Of a stretch of 64,000 nt of DNA, positions 21,039 to 31,696 are shown in pieces; position 1 is the stretch's first letter, and each line of letters starts with the position of its first letter. The position numbers and the translations under genes are program-made. The DNA is taken from the NCBI GenBank assembly GCA_963575745.1, contig CAUYUJ010021149.1, forward strand, positions 79,897 through 143,896, written 5' to 3'. The DNA comes from Prorocentrum cordatum (taxonomy: Eukaryota; Sar; Dinophyceae; Prorocentrales; Prorocentraceae). Below the pieces are notes generated by a model. It was not told where the DNA came from, ran no database searches, and saw nothing but the letters and a program-made list of their open reading frames with translations.

Positions 21039-21974
21039 TACGTGGACGCTCCGCGCGAGAGGCCGCGAGAGGGCCACGGATCCGCAGAGGGCAACCCGTG
21101 CACCACCGCCACGCCTGGCCGGGGGCATCGTTGGCCACTGGCATGGTTCGAACAGGGGGGTCAGCTATAGGACCGATGCACTCCAGAACCGAGCTCCCCG
21201 CCGACCGTGCAAGGAGCGCGCAGAGTGCTCGCGGATCCACGGGACACCTGCTCGACCCGTGTGCAGGCCCTCCTGGCCTCGGCCCTGGCCTCCGCCGAGG
21301 GAAGCGCACTGCGCAGGACCCCTGGCGCGGGCGCCGCCTCGGGGCCACCCGCAGGCGCCAAGCGGCACAGCACGTGCGGCACGTGGCACCCAGCGGCCCC
21401 TGCGAGGTGCCCCTCTCCTCCCCCTCCCCTCCCCCCCCTCGGGCTCACTGCCGGGGAGGGATGGCCAGCAACCACGGGCCAGAGGGCGCTTCGGGCGAGC
21501 CAGCTCGAGGCAGGGGCCCCAGACCTCCGAGGCGGCACCTGCTTCCCGAGGCGTGAGGCTCCCGAGCTCCCGGCCCCCCTTTCTGTCGCGTGGCCTCCGC
21601 GCCACGGGCCCCCGGGGGCTCGAGGCGGGACCTCCGCGGGCACGGGCTCACGAGAGCCAGCCGTCCTTGGTGGTCTCGGGGCGCCCAGCGAGAGTCTGGG
21701 AGGCCGTCCCGAGCATCCTGCCTGCCAGCCCCCCCCCCAGGCCTTGTCAATGTCGACGTTGTCCTCGGAGCCCTGGGGCACGCGCCAGCGGATGCCGCCG
21801 GGGCCACCACCAGCAGTGCCAGAGCACCCCACCAGCTCTCCCCCACCGTCCCTCCCTTCCTCGCACCCCTCCGTCCCTCCTCCCCTCGCCCTCTCTGGCC
21901 CCCTCGCCTCTGCGGATGGGTGGCGCGGTTGAGAGGTGTCGTCGTTACCCCATCGTGCTTACATACAGGTGACC
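21039..21974. other. GC-rich unassigned; possible short minus-strand exon
   Basis: On the minus strand a CCCCAG acceptor-like site near 21773 precedes GSEDNVDIDKA (about 21771-21739), which looks like real protein but is only 11 residues. Otherwise long uninformative open frames. The right edge approaches the LINE. Confidence 0.25.
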
Positions 21975-23029
21975 AAGAACAAGACAGGCTGTATGACCAC
22001 GACATCGTCCCGCGGTCTTTGGCGCAACGTGTAGAGCTCAGAGCGGTGATGGCCGTCGCTTGGACCACGCACTGCGCGGTGGCTGTTGATCTCAAGGATG
22101 TTACGAGACCATGGTGGCACTTGGCTCATTCCCGAGGAACTTCTTTAGCAGCTCGACCGAGGAAGGCGCCCTCGGCCACCAGCAAGCGCACACTCAGGAG
22201 GAGACGGGCGGAGGACGCCAGCAGGCAAGAGTTGCCAGAGGAACTCGGGGAAGGTTTTGACGACTCGGTGCAGTTGCAGGAACCTGAACCACTTCCACCC
22301 CCTGACGTTCAGTTGGATGATGACGATTGGTGCCGCAGGAGCGACATGCTGAGCTACTCTACTCATGCTCCCCATCAGGCCAAGAGTCACCTACTTGGCG
22401 TCGCCCTGCAAGTTTTGAGACCTGCAGACAGGGCCAAGCTTGATCAGAGCTACGGCGATAAGGTGACGGTCTTGTCTTGGAGGACCGATGCAGCATCAGT
22501 GCAGAGCGCAAGGAACTCCACCTCTCGGCAACGCATGAATCCAGCACCAAGTCGGGCCCATATGCATGATCATGTAGCTGAATGGTGGGGAGGTGCTACC
22601 ACTCTGCTGTGTAGAGGCCTGGCGTTAACCAAATCAGGCAGAGATCCCAGACATTGCCACAGATGCTTTGAATTGCTGTTGAATATGATCCAAAACATCC
22701 CCAGTGGAGAGGATGTTGAGTATTTGGGCAAGAAGTCGCTAGCTACCACCATCGCTGAGTCGAAAGGGCTAGCGGTCAGATTTAGATTCACTGCAGGTCT
22801 TTGTGGACCACACGTTGGATTCTCGGATCGTGCACAGGCGAGGGCGCTGGTGAAGTCCCGTCTGGCGTTCATGCCTTCGGTGAAGCGCATGTGGAAACAC
22901 AAGCCTGGAGCTGTCCACGGGCACGTGCGCAACCCAAGCCCTGAGACCTCCCCGCTCGAGATGCTGGTCGACGGCACCTTCACGGCGGACCCCAACGGGC
23001 TGCTCCGAGTCAAGACAGACTCGTGGTAG
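21975..23029 (+). pseudogene. LINE ORF2: endonuclease C-terminus and linker
   Basis: Reads DHDIVPRSLAQR, then THCAVAVDL, then a W-W pair and AARPRKAPSA. This is the normal end of the LINE endonuclease (the TH-C/G block holds its last active-site His) and the basic segment that follows. The open frame continues through an acidic linker (LPPPDVQLDDDDW) to a TAG at 23027-23029, a few codons before the RT begins. A missing residue or readthrough point there is the first break. Role in an intact element: nicking genomic DNA to prime reverse transcription. Confidence 0.75.
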
Positions 23030-23032
23030 AAG

Positions 23033-24446
23033 ATGTGGCATGACCCGGTGGACACGCACACACTTATGCTGGGGAATAGGGAGGAGCTGGCCAGAGAGGC
23101 TAAGGAGGACCCCTTCGAACCCTTGTCCGAGTGCCAGATTGCCACCTCGCTCAAAAGACAGGCTCCACACGAAGCCAAAGGCGTTGATTCCCTTGGCCCC
23201 ACGGACCTCCAGAGGGTGCCCGAAAAAGGACCCAGGGAGCTGACGAACATCCTCAACCAGGTGGAGCAGGCACTCGCATGGCCGTCTGCTCGTCTGGCTA
23301 TGGTGTGCGCTGTTATTCCCAAGCGAGCTAGTGGACGCAGGATGTTGGGGATGCTCCCACAAATGTGCAAGACGTGGAGTCGAGCCAGAAGTTCGATCAC
23401 CAGTTCATGGCCAGAGGGCCCCATCTTCGTTCTGGGACACGGCCATCAGAGGCAACAGCGCCATCAAAGCAGCAGTGGTTACGAGTCTCTTGAGCGAGGT
23501 TTCGTGCACTCGAGACAGCAACCAACCTGCTGGACACTGCCAAGTTCTAAGACTCGATCTCGTTCGTGTTGTTGCTGCAGTCTTCTCGGGAGTTCAAATT
23601 CCTGCCAGTCGCTGTGCTGCTCGAAGTGATGCTGCTCGTGTCGCCTCGCATCATGAAATAGGGCGCAATCATCAAAGAGCCCGTCTGTCCAGCTCTTTCG
23701 ATTGCGGGGGGATCCGCCCACGGAGTGAGTCTCAGAAAAGTGTTCTGCAATGGGGATACTGGCTGGCGCCAATCCTGGGGGTTGTGAGGCCAAACAGTTG
23801 ATTGCTTCAGACAAGACTAGAGCTATCGCCTCCAGCCCTGCCTTCGGTAAGCAGGCAGCCAGGATTGTCAGGGCGCAGGGCATCCCTGCCTCTCACACCA
23901 ATTCCGCTGCCGAACTTGGAGTTGGCACACCGGTGGGCAGGTTCAGAACCCAGAAGACAAGCAGCGCAGAGACGAGCTCAAGCCAGCAGCCGCCTTGACC
24001 GCATGTTCAGAATATTCGAGTTTGCTTCTTTCCGTCAGGTCACCCGGGGAGCTTGGCGCACGGGCACGCTCCCACAGGCGACCCACGGGCACCACTGTTG
24101 GGATACCCCGCCAGCACAGGCGACCACCTTACGGAGGCAGGCGACTGGGACGGTTGCGGGGTCTGGGCGTGGCAAGTGTCTTGCGACTGTCCTACGGACT
24201 GCTCGGAGTCGGTGACCCCGCGCTCGGAGTTAGAAGGCCACTTGTTGACAAGTGGCTCCAGCTTTGGAACGTTGTCCTGCCCTTCAGCCCTTGATACGGG
24301 CCGTTTGCTTCCCTCGGGATGGAAAAATACGATGGCGGGGCAGCATGGGCCCCATCGCGGCCCTCCATGCCACTCTCAACGAACATCCGATGGGCTTCAT
24401 ACCCACACCCCAGGCACGGTGGCGGGATAGGCCGAAGAGGCCATGA
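23033..24446 (+). pseudogene. LINE ORF2: reverse transcriptase, catalytic block lost
   Basis: Landmarks: AKGVDSLGPTDLQ-like block near 23177-23215; IPKRASGRRMLGMLP (23310-23360); frame change; FWDTAIRGNSAIKAA from 23430; frame change; motif A LLDTAKF-stop-DSIS (23527-23562, Tyr codon replaced by TAA); SIAGGSAHGVSLRKVF (about 23695-23745, motif B). Only about a dozen codons later comes SDKTRAIASS (23805 on), whereas LINE RTs have the (Y/F/V)xDD motif C and some 60 residues between these points. So roughly 150-200 bp containing the catalytic aspartates are deleted. Further blocks GTLPQATHGH, GVGDPALG and GPIAALHATL follow in other frames. Several stops and frameshifts: non-functional. Confidence 0.88.
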
Positions 24447-24535
24447 GAAAAACGGAGCCCGGTGGTCTGCTGGCGACTCAGCACCCCTCGCAGCCCGACC
24501 GTGGGACTGCTGCCCTCGGACAGCCCCAACTGACT

Positions 24536-24660
24536 CGTTTGTTTGTGTTCAAGGGGGTGGCGTTCATGGTGTTCCTGATGCTCCACTGATGTTCATGATG
24601 TTCCACTGATGTTCCTGATGATGTTCCTGATGTTCATGGTGCCCTTCGTTGTCCACTGTT
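24536..24660. repeat. Degenerate ATGTTCCTGATG repeat
   Basis: Imperfect tandem of ATGTTC(C/A)TGATG and ATGTTCCACTG words, about seven copies, directly after the LINE remnant. Confidence 0.75.
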
Positions 24661-24835
24661 TGCGTCGTTCATGCTGTTCCTGAGGCTTCTCGGCCTCCTG
24701 GACGCAGGCATCCCCAGCACCCCAAAGGCGAGGCCCAAGTACTCGAACGGCTAATTATTGTGTGCGTATGGGCGCGGCCTGTTGCTCGAGTTGAGGTGCC
24801 CACTCCGACCGTTCATTCCCATTTTATCCGTTCAT

Positions 24836-24943
24836 CCTCCTCCTCCTCCTCCTCCTCCTCCTCCTCCTCCTCCTCCTCCTCCTCCTCCTCCCTCCTCCTC
24901 CTCCTCCTCCTCCTCCTCCTCCTCCTCCTTATTCTCCTCTTCC
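24836..24943. repeat. (CTC)n microsatellite
   Basis: Almost pure CTC/TCC array with a single CCC slip at 24892. Confidence 0.97.
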
Positions 24944-25804
24944 CATGTCATGTTCCTCATCCGCCTACTCCCCAACATCGCCGTCCTCCTTCGAGGTTCG
25001 ATCCAGTGGCCGGTATGTCACGCCCGCCCCCGCCTGGAGCCATCGATCTGGCCAACTCAACCCAGGGCGGGGGAGGGGCACTGCGGACGAGGAGGGGGGG
25101 ACACAGGGAACAACAACACGGCGGGACGACAGAGAACACAGCTGCGACCCAAAGCAAGGAAAGCGAGAGAGTTGGGGGGGGAGGGGCATTTCTCGCCGCA
25201 GGCGCGCAGGTATGGTAGGCTCGTGCGGCGTCGGCTCGCGCAAAGGTTCTGGACACCACGTCGATCGTTCAACGTTGAACCGATCGCGGCCCGATTGCTC
25301 AAGGTTGAATTCCGTCGGGTCCACTGGCGTCACCGTGTCCCTTGAAGCTTCCGCGTCGCTGGTTTCAACCTTGCACGCCTTCGCTGGCGTCGCCGGCGCG
25401 CCATCGCCGCATGAACCTACCGTACACAAACAAGCTTGCAGGTGGGTGAGACCAGCAGCCCAGCGGGGAGAGGAGCACGCTTGGGACCTGGCGTTGGCTG
25501 CGTTGGTGCACCGAGGCAGGGGGAACGGCGCGCGATGCCTGTGGAGACGGGGGACGCGTCTCTGGAGGGCGTGGCAGGAGAGGGCGTGTCCCTTGGCGGG
25601 GGCGCCAGGCAGCAGGGCGCCTGGGGCGAAGAATGGGCGGCGCGGGCGATCTCAAGTGCCCTTGGAAAACCGAAGGAGATGTTGATTCTCACCCATGGTG
25701 GCACCCATAACTGCATCGGGTCTCCAAGGTCAGCAACCTCTGGTCGATAGAAGAAGGCAGGCAAGGGAAGCCGAGAAAATGGATCTCCGCAACTTCGGGA
25801 AAAA
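24944..25804. other. Unassigned; contains a 13-bp-arm palindrome
   Basis: No gene recognised. 25262-25286 (CGATCGTTCAAC|GTTGAACCGATCG) is a near-perfect palindrome with one missing base. Confidence 0.45.
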
Positions 25805-26040
25805 GATTGGAAACCGTTTTTTTGAATCGGCGATAACCCGGGTTATCCGGGGTGGGAGGGGAGGGGAGGAGGGGACCGGCCGATAACCCAACCTTCGCGC
25901 TGTGGGCAGCCCTGCATATGCCCGCGCCCCCCACCCCCGGACCTGCGCAACCGGCAAGGTTAGGTTATCCTGGGGGGGGGGGAGGGCAAGCCCGATAACC
26001 CGGGTTATCGTCGGCCCCTAAAAAAAACAGTCTCTTGGCT
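25805..26040. mobile_element. Short nested-palindrome element, family D
   Basis: The outer ends are imperfect inverted repeats of about 45 bp containing a poly-T (25817-25823) and a poly-A run (26021-26028). Each end also holds a perfect internal palindrome: GATAACCCGGGTTATC (25832-25847) and CGATAACCCGGGTTATCG (25993-26010). A second, inner pair CGATAACCCAACCTT (25881-25895) and AAGGTTAGGTTATC (25956-25969) is also inverted. No open frame. Confidence 0.75.
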
Positions 26041-26478
26041 TTGAGGTTTGGGGGGAGAGTTGTGCAGGGCCGAAGAGCCAGGTCTGCGGACACGCAGGAG
26101 CGGGCGCCCAGGGGTGCAACCACTCTGCGCGCCGCCACCGCGTGCTCCACCCGCCCCCTGCGATGCACTCCCATGACGCCCCCCCGCCTTGGATGCACCC
26201 CCCTGACGTCCCCTTCTGGGTGATCCTGCAGGGGCGGGCGCTCTCTGACTCTCCGCCCTGCTCAAGGGGTCAGGGAGGACAGTGCCCCCCAGGGCCGGCG
26301 AGGCGTGGAGCACGCTCGACGGCGCGGTGGTCGCGGGCTGCCGACAGCGCGAGGGGCGGTGCCAGGGGCGAGCGGGCTCACCACAGCGGCCCGCGGCCAC
26401 CCTGGGCCCTCGCCCGGGCCCCTCCCGTCCCACCCAGGGCACAGTGGGGGCAGTGGACAAGGAACCCCTCTGAATAAC
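26041..26478. other. Unassigned GC-rich spacer
   Basis: No gene, tandem repeat or hairpin recognised. Confidence 0.45.
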
Positions 26479-26655
26479 CGGCGGCGAGCGAGGGGGGGAA
26501 GTGAGAAGGACAAGGCCTTCCCAGAAGGCGGCGAGTCTTCTCAAAGCCCTCGCGCCGTCTGAGAAGCCTTCTGTGTCTTCGGGGAATGCTCAGGAACTTC
26601 TCAAAGGCCTGGGGACTTCCGAGCCTTCCGAAAAGGCCTTTTCCTCCGAGATAAG
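26479..26655. mobile_element. Family E element, truncated copy
   Basis: Begins CGGCGGCGAGCGAGGGGGGG then AAGTGAGAAGGA, the same left end as the complete element at 39941-40133, followed by CTTCTC/GAGAAG-rich sequence. The matching right end is not present, so this copy is truncated or its end has been replaced. Confidence 0.65.
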
Positions 26656-26785
26656 GAAACCAAGGTCTGGAAGCCAGTGGGACTCCAACCGTGGATCGGC
26701 CATGGATATCACCGCCGCCCGCGTTAAATGAGGAATCCTGCAGGGTCTGCAGCCCCTTGAACCAACGCCCCCACCGTATCGTCCT
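26652..26785. repeat. Dispersed ~135-bp repeat, copy 1
   Basis: Matches 49023-49170: GGTCTGGAAGCCAGTGG, ACTCCAA(C/T)CGTGG, GGCCATGGATATCACCGCCG, then CAGGGTCTG and AACGCCCCC. Same orientation, about 85% alike by eye. Confidence 0.85.
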
Positions 26786-27027
26786 CACCCCCCCGCCTCG
26801 TCCCACAAGAGTTGGGGAGGGGAAGGTCAGTGTGGATGGCAGAGGGCAAGAAGGGGGTCTCACCCAAAAAGAAGCGTGGGCCAGGAGAGGGAGCAGGTCG
26901 ATAGAGAGTCCGCTCAGAAGGGCGGCGAAGCTGAAATGGCACATGGGCCAAGGGATGTGAAAGTGGTGCGGCATGGACTGCGCTCACGTCGGTGGGGCGA
27001 AGGGGAGTGTTGGAGTGGTGCCGTCCC

Positions 27028-27898
27028 CCTCCTCCTCCTCCTCCTCCTCCTCCTCCTCCTCCTCCTCCTCCGACTCCTCCTCCTCCTCCTCCTCCTCCTC
27101 CTCCTCCTCCTCCTCCTCCTCCTCCTCCTCCTCCTCCTGCTCTCCTCCTCCTCCTCCTCCTCCTCCTCCTCCTCCTCCTCTCCTCCTCCTCCTCCTCCTC
27201 CTGCTCCTCCTCCTCCTCCTCCTCCTCCTCCTCCTCCTCTCCTCCTCTCCTCCTCCTCCTCCTGCTCCTCCTCCTCCTCCTGCTCGTCTTCTCTCCTCCT
27301 CCTCTCTCTCTCTCTCTCGCAGCGCCTGCGGCCAGTCTGGCGAGCGTTCGCCTTCTCCTCCTCCTCCTCCTCCTCCTCCTCCTCCTCCTCCTGCCCTCCT
27401 CCTCCTCCTCCTCCTGCTCGTCCTTCTCCTCCTCCTTTCTTCTCTCTCTCTCGCAGCGCTGCGGCCAGTCTGGCGAGCGGTTCGCCTTCTCTCCTCCTCC
27501 TCCTCCTCCTCCTCCTCCTCCTCCTCCTCCTCCTCCTCCTCCTCCTCCTCCTCCTCCTCCTGCTCGTCCTTCTCCTCGTCCTCCTCCTCCTCCGCCTCCT
27601 CCTGCTCCTTCTCCTCTCCTCCTTCTGCTCCTCCTCCTCCTCTCCTCCTTCTCCTCTCCTCTCCTCCTCCTCCCCTCCAACTGATTCCTGGTTCCTGATG
27701 GCATGAAAGATCGTTGATCGTTGACCTGTCCTCCTCTTCCTCCTCCTCCCCTCCTCCTCCTCCTCCTCTTCCTCCTCCTCCGCCTCCTCCTCCTCCTCCC
27801 TCATCATCCTTCTCCTCTCCTCCTCCTCCTCCTCCTCCTCCTCCTCCCTCCTCCTCCTCCCCTCCTCCTCCTCATCCTCCTCCTCTTCACCCTCCCCT
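27028..27898. repeat. Long CTC array with a duplicated unique island
   Basis: Mostly CTC/TCC. Two islands, 27303-27356 and 27442-27490, are (CT)n followed by CGCAGCGC(C)TGCGGCCAG and TCTGGCGAGCG, nearly identical and about 138 bp apart, so a unit of island plus CTC has been duplicated. A short unique piece (27675-27727) separates two CTC blocks. Confidence 0.93.
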
Positions 27899-27913
27899 CA
27901 TCATCCTCATCAG

Positions 27914-27945
<32 letters not shown>

Positions 27946-28420
27946 ATCATCATCATCATCACATCATCATCATCAGCAGCAGCATCAGCATCATCATCAT
28001 CATCATCATCATCTCATCATCATCATCATCATCCTCATCATCAGCATCAGCATCAGCATCAGCATCAGCATCATCATCATCATCATCATCAGCATCCTCA
28101 TCCTCATCATCATCATCATCAACAACATCATCATCATCATCATCATCAGCATCATCATCATCATCATCATCATCATAATCATCATCATCATCAGCATCAT
28201 CATCATCATCATCATCAGCATCATCAGCAGCAGCAGCAACATCATCAGCATCAGCATAACCATCATCATCAGCAGCATCAGCATGCATCATCATGAGCAT
28301 CAGCATCAGCATCAGTATCATCATCACCATCATCATCACCAGTATCATCATCAACAACAACATCATCAGCATCAGCATCATCAGCTTCATCATCAGCATC
28401 ATCATGCTGCTCCTCACCCA
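27899..28420. repeat. ATC/CAG composite trinucleotide array
   Basis: CAT/ATC triplets with scattered CAG and CAA. Poly-His, Ser, Ile, Met and Asp frames are artefacts. Confidence 0.95.
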
Positions 28421-29544
28421 TACATCCTGGACGACGCTGCCGACGACGATGGCAGCTCCGCAACGCCCTGCCGCCGGGCGACGGGCACGCCTTGCCCCAC
28501 GGCAGCGCGGTCATCCACTCGAGGTACGTCCTGCTGGCGGCGTTGGAGCTCGTCGTCGCCGACGTCCGTCGTCGAGGACGGTCGTCGAGGTACGTCGTCA
28601 AGGGCGTCGTGGCGTCGTCGTCAACACGGGTATGTCGTCAAGGTCGTCGTCGCCGCCGAGGTATATCGCCGTCGCCGTCGAGGCAGGTCCACAAGGTGCG
28701 TCGTCGCCGTGGTCGTCGACGTCGTCGTCGTCCACGTCGTCCCAGGAATAACGCAGACGTCGCGACTGCTTCACAGCAGGAGCCCCTCAGAGCTCTCGCC
28801 CCCGTCCCCCCATGCTGGTGTCTCGCCCCGGCCGGTTTTGATAGTCCTGGTGCCTCGGCACGGGGCCCCATCAGGGGGGGTCTGGACTGCGAAGAAGATG
28901 CCTGCCGTCGTCGTCGCCGACGTCGCCGTCAGCGTCGTCGCCGTGGCCGTCGTGCCCAGAGGCTCCGAAGTCGTGGCTTTTCACGACGTGGGCCGCGGGC
29001 CCCCCTTAGGCCTTTCGACCCCACGAGACCCTTTGGCTTGCCGTGGACTGATTCCTTCTGCTCCCAGAGCCTCAGGGCGGCCCCCGGAAGGCCTAAGTTT
29101 GGGAAAAGGTACGTACCCGCCGACGTTGGCAACGTCGCCGTCGTCGACGTCGTCCTTAGAGGACCTCCGAGGTCGTGGTTTTTCCACAGCGTGGGACCCC
29201 TGAGATCTCGATCGGCCCCATGCCCAAGACGTTGTTCGCAGCGCATCGCCTTCTGACAGTCTCGAGCCCAAATACAGTTCCTATGGTCCCAAATCGCAGA
29301 AACAACTCCCACCGTGATCGTCGAGATTTGTCCTTGTGAACGTCGGCTTACGACGTCGTCGACAAAGTACGACGGCGCCGTCGGCCAGCACCATCGTCAT
29401 CTTCGTCGCCGCCAGCGTTGTCGTCGCGTCGTGGTCGTCGTCGTCGTCGCCGCCGCCCTCGTCTTAGCGTCGTCGTGGTCCTGGTTGTGTTCGTGACAAA
29501 TGTCGTCGCTGTTGTTGCTGTTATTGCCGCTGTTGCCGTCGTCA
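28421..29544. other. GTC-rich decayed repeat; no gene
   Basis: CGTCGTCG words dominate 28545-28745, 28905-28950, 29120-29160 and 29395-29470. Two similar blocks about 190 bp apart (GTCGTGGCTTTTCACGACGT near 28971, GTCGTGGTTTTTCCACAGCG near 29171) suggest an old tandem duplication. No coding call. Confidence 0.5.
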
Positions 29545-29720
29545 TCGTCGGTCGTCAGACGTCGGTCGTCGGTCGTCGGTCGTCTGTCGTCGGGCGTCCA
29601 GTCGTCAATCGTCGGACGCCCAGTCGTCGGACGTCGGACGTCGGTCGTTGGTCGTCTTGTCGTCGGACGTCGGTCGCCAGTCGTCGGACGTCGGACGCCG
29701 GACGTCGGTCGTCGGTCGTC
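29545..29720. repeat. (GTCGTCG)n / GTCGGTC heptamer array
   Basis: Degenerate tandem of TCGTCGG and GTCGGTC heptamers, with ACGTCGG variants. Seven is not a multiple of three, so open frames cycle and carry no meaning. Confidence 0.85.
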
Positions 29721-31618
29721 GGTGGTGAGACTTCTATTGTCGGACCTCGTTCGTCGTCAGCCGTCGTCCGCCGCCCGTCGTCCGCCGTCCTGCCCGTCGG
29801 CAGTCGTCGCCGTCGTCGTCCGACACCGTCGTCGTCATCGAAGGGCGTCCGGCTCACGTTGAACTCGGGCGACTGCGGCTCCAGGCTGGAGAGGCGGCTG
29901 AGCTCCTGGCCAGCGGGGTGGGGTAGGGGCGGCGGCATGCCCAAGGGGGCCACATAGCGAGAGGAGGGGGGGCGAAAAGGAGCGAGCGGAATGGGCAGGA
30001 GGAGAAAGGGGCAGGAGGAGGGGGGGCAGGGGAATCGGGAGAAGGAGGTGGGAGGAGAAGGCCGAGGAGGAGGAGCACCTTGGTGCGGCTGCTTCTGCAT
30101 ACTGTCCTCTCCTTCTCAATTCCAGAATTTGGGGATAGGCCGCGGATCCAGATGGCCCTTATCGACCGACGACCGACAGACCGAGGAGGGGCAGGGGAAA
30201 GAGCAGGGAGCGGGGCAGTAAGATGAGGGGAAGGAGGGACAGGAGGGGAAGGGGGCATTAGACGTGGACGTTCCACGATGGGCGGTTGGGGTCAAGCTCG
30301 GATTCCGAGAGCCGTGCCCGGGCCCTGGGAACATACAAAATACGAAAATCCGGTCCTAGGTCTGGGGATTACTTTCGCCAAGCTGGAAAACTGCCAAAAG
30401 GCGCATCCACAGACCCTGCGGAACCACGCGGCCATCTTAGAAGGCAGGTGCACGCAACAGCGCCGGTGCACGCGAACCACTGGCAGCACGCGGAGATCAC
30501 CCCTGATATCAGGACGGAGCGCGCTCAGGAACTCAGCATCCCAGTGTCACGTCATAAAACGACACGACGTGCTGTTTACGTCGAGTGCTGCTGTGACATG
30601 TTCAAGGCAGCGGACTGCGTTCAATGCGGGGAAACTGACAAGCCCAGGGAGAAAGAGGCAGATTGTCGCTTGCTCGTGCCCTGCCTCCAGTCTCCAGCAA
30701 GTACTGCACCTATCACCACATGTGAGGTCGAATGCGATCATGTTGTTGGCCAGGCCTTGCAAGTTACGCCGTGGTGAGCTGAGTGGCCCTGCGGAGAGTC
30801 CATCTGAGTAAGTATTCCTCCAAACCACAGAAATCCGAGCTTTTACTCTCCTGCTAAGATATAGCCAGTATCCTAGCACGCAGCAGCACATGAGTCGAAC
30901 CCGAGACGTCTCTGCTTACTTGCGCAAAAGATACATGGACATGCGCACACCGGATCATACAAACTGTGTCCAGACGCGGAGAATTTGAACAACAACACAG
31001 AAAGAAAACGGGGCTATCCTGAGAGGTTCTCGGAGACAAATTGGGCACTCTTTGGGCCTGTTGGGGTCATGTCGGCGACAATTCGGGAAAAGAGTGCACC
31101 AAGGCTGCCATTCGGCGCCCAATCGGGAAATGGGACGCACAAGGAAACGCGAGTACTATGTGTGTACTTATCCGAGGCGTGCGTCCGACCAGAACAAAGA
31201 CTACAACCATCTTGTAATATATCGTTTCCAGAGCGGTACGGCCAGAAAGCACCCGCAATGGATCATATACTAGAAGAGTTCTCGGCGCGCACGTCGCCCC
31301 TGTGGAGGCGACGCACACATTGCATTAGTATGTTTGGGTGACGCCGAAGGGTTTCCACAATAAGATATAGAAATCACACGGTTTCAGAAAAATATGAAGT
31401 TGCGACGATGCTCTGTGAATTAAATTGGAACTTCTTCGGGCCCATCTTAGGGCCTGATGGGTAGTCGTCGAGGCCTCCCGTGCATCTAGGAGTCCATCAT
31501 GGACTGTCTCGGAAGGCAAGTTGAAGAAGAAGACTGGGGGAAGACCAAGGGGATGTTTGGATGGCCTTCCCAGGGGGGTGGGCCAGTCGGTCGGTCGGTC
31601 GAAATAATCCCTTTGCAG
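29721..31618. other. Mostly unassigned; lower-GC unique sequence after 30.4 kb
   Basis: 29721-30280 is GC-rich with a G/A-rich tract (29955-30075). 30480-30780 on + is open and Cys-rich (YVECCCDMFKAADCVQCGET) but matches nothing I know. 31110-31270 (+) is another short open frame. Two similar phrases (GACAAATTGGGCACTCTTTG near 31036 and AATTAAATTGGAACTTCTTC near 31417) hint at an old duplication. Confidence 0.35.
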
Positions 31619-31696
31619 ATCATACCGGGAGGTATGATGTTCAACTTCTGTTTGATGCTTGCCCGCAGGCCTGCATCTGGATCCTCGGCGCTACAG
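31619..31696 (+). CDS. Candidate internal exon, 78 bp, unidentified
   Basis: Bounded by CCCTTTGCAG upstream and ACAG|GTACCAG downstream, i.e. canonical AG acceptor and GT donor with the AG|G context common in dinoflagellates. The length (78) keeps frame. One phase reads HTGRYDVQLLFDACPQACIW then ILGAT, which looks like a folded-protein segment; another phase is also open (IIPGGMMFNFCLMLARRP), so the phase is not proven. No family recognised and no neighbouring exon found. Confidence 0.3.

Larger units (their letters stand above)
21975..24450 (+). mobile_element. Degenerate 5'-truncated LINE retrotransposon
   Basis: Recognisable order, 5' to 3': the end of an apurinic-type endonuclease domain, a linker, the reverse transcriptase palm with several conserved blocks, then thumb and C-terminal blocks ending in WRGSMGPIAALHATL and RWRD. 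At least six frame changes and several stops are needed to follow the homology, so it is dead. The 5' part is missing or unrecognisable, as is typical of LINE insertions. No poly(A) or target-site duplication was identified; the ATGTTCCTGATG repeat just downstream (24536-24660) could be a degenerate 3' tail. Confidence 0.85.

Noticed and set aside
24990-25015. GGTTCGATCC, a B-box-like word
   Set aside because: The upstream region is a CTC array with no A box or cloverleaf.
27714-28296. Poly-Ser and poly-His frames that could suggest a His-rich protein
   Set aside because: Trinucleotide array, open in all frames, no start context or non-repeat domain.
30880-30960. Possible minus-strand tRNA around GGGTTCGACTC
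   Set aside because: The T stem does not pair and no D arm or A box is found upstream.
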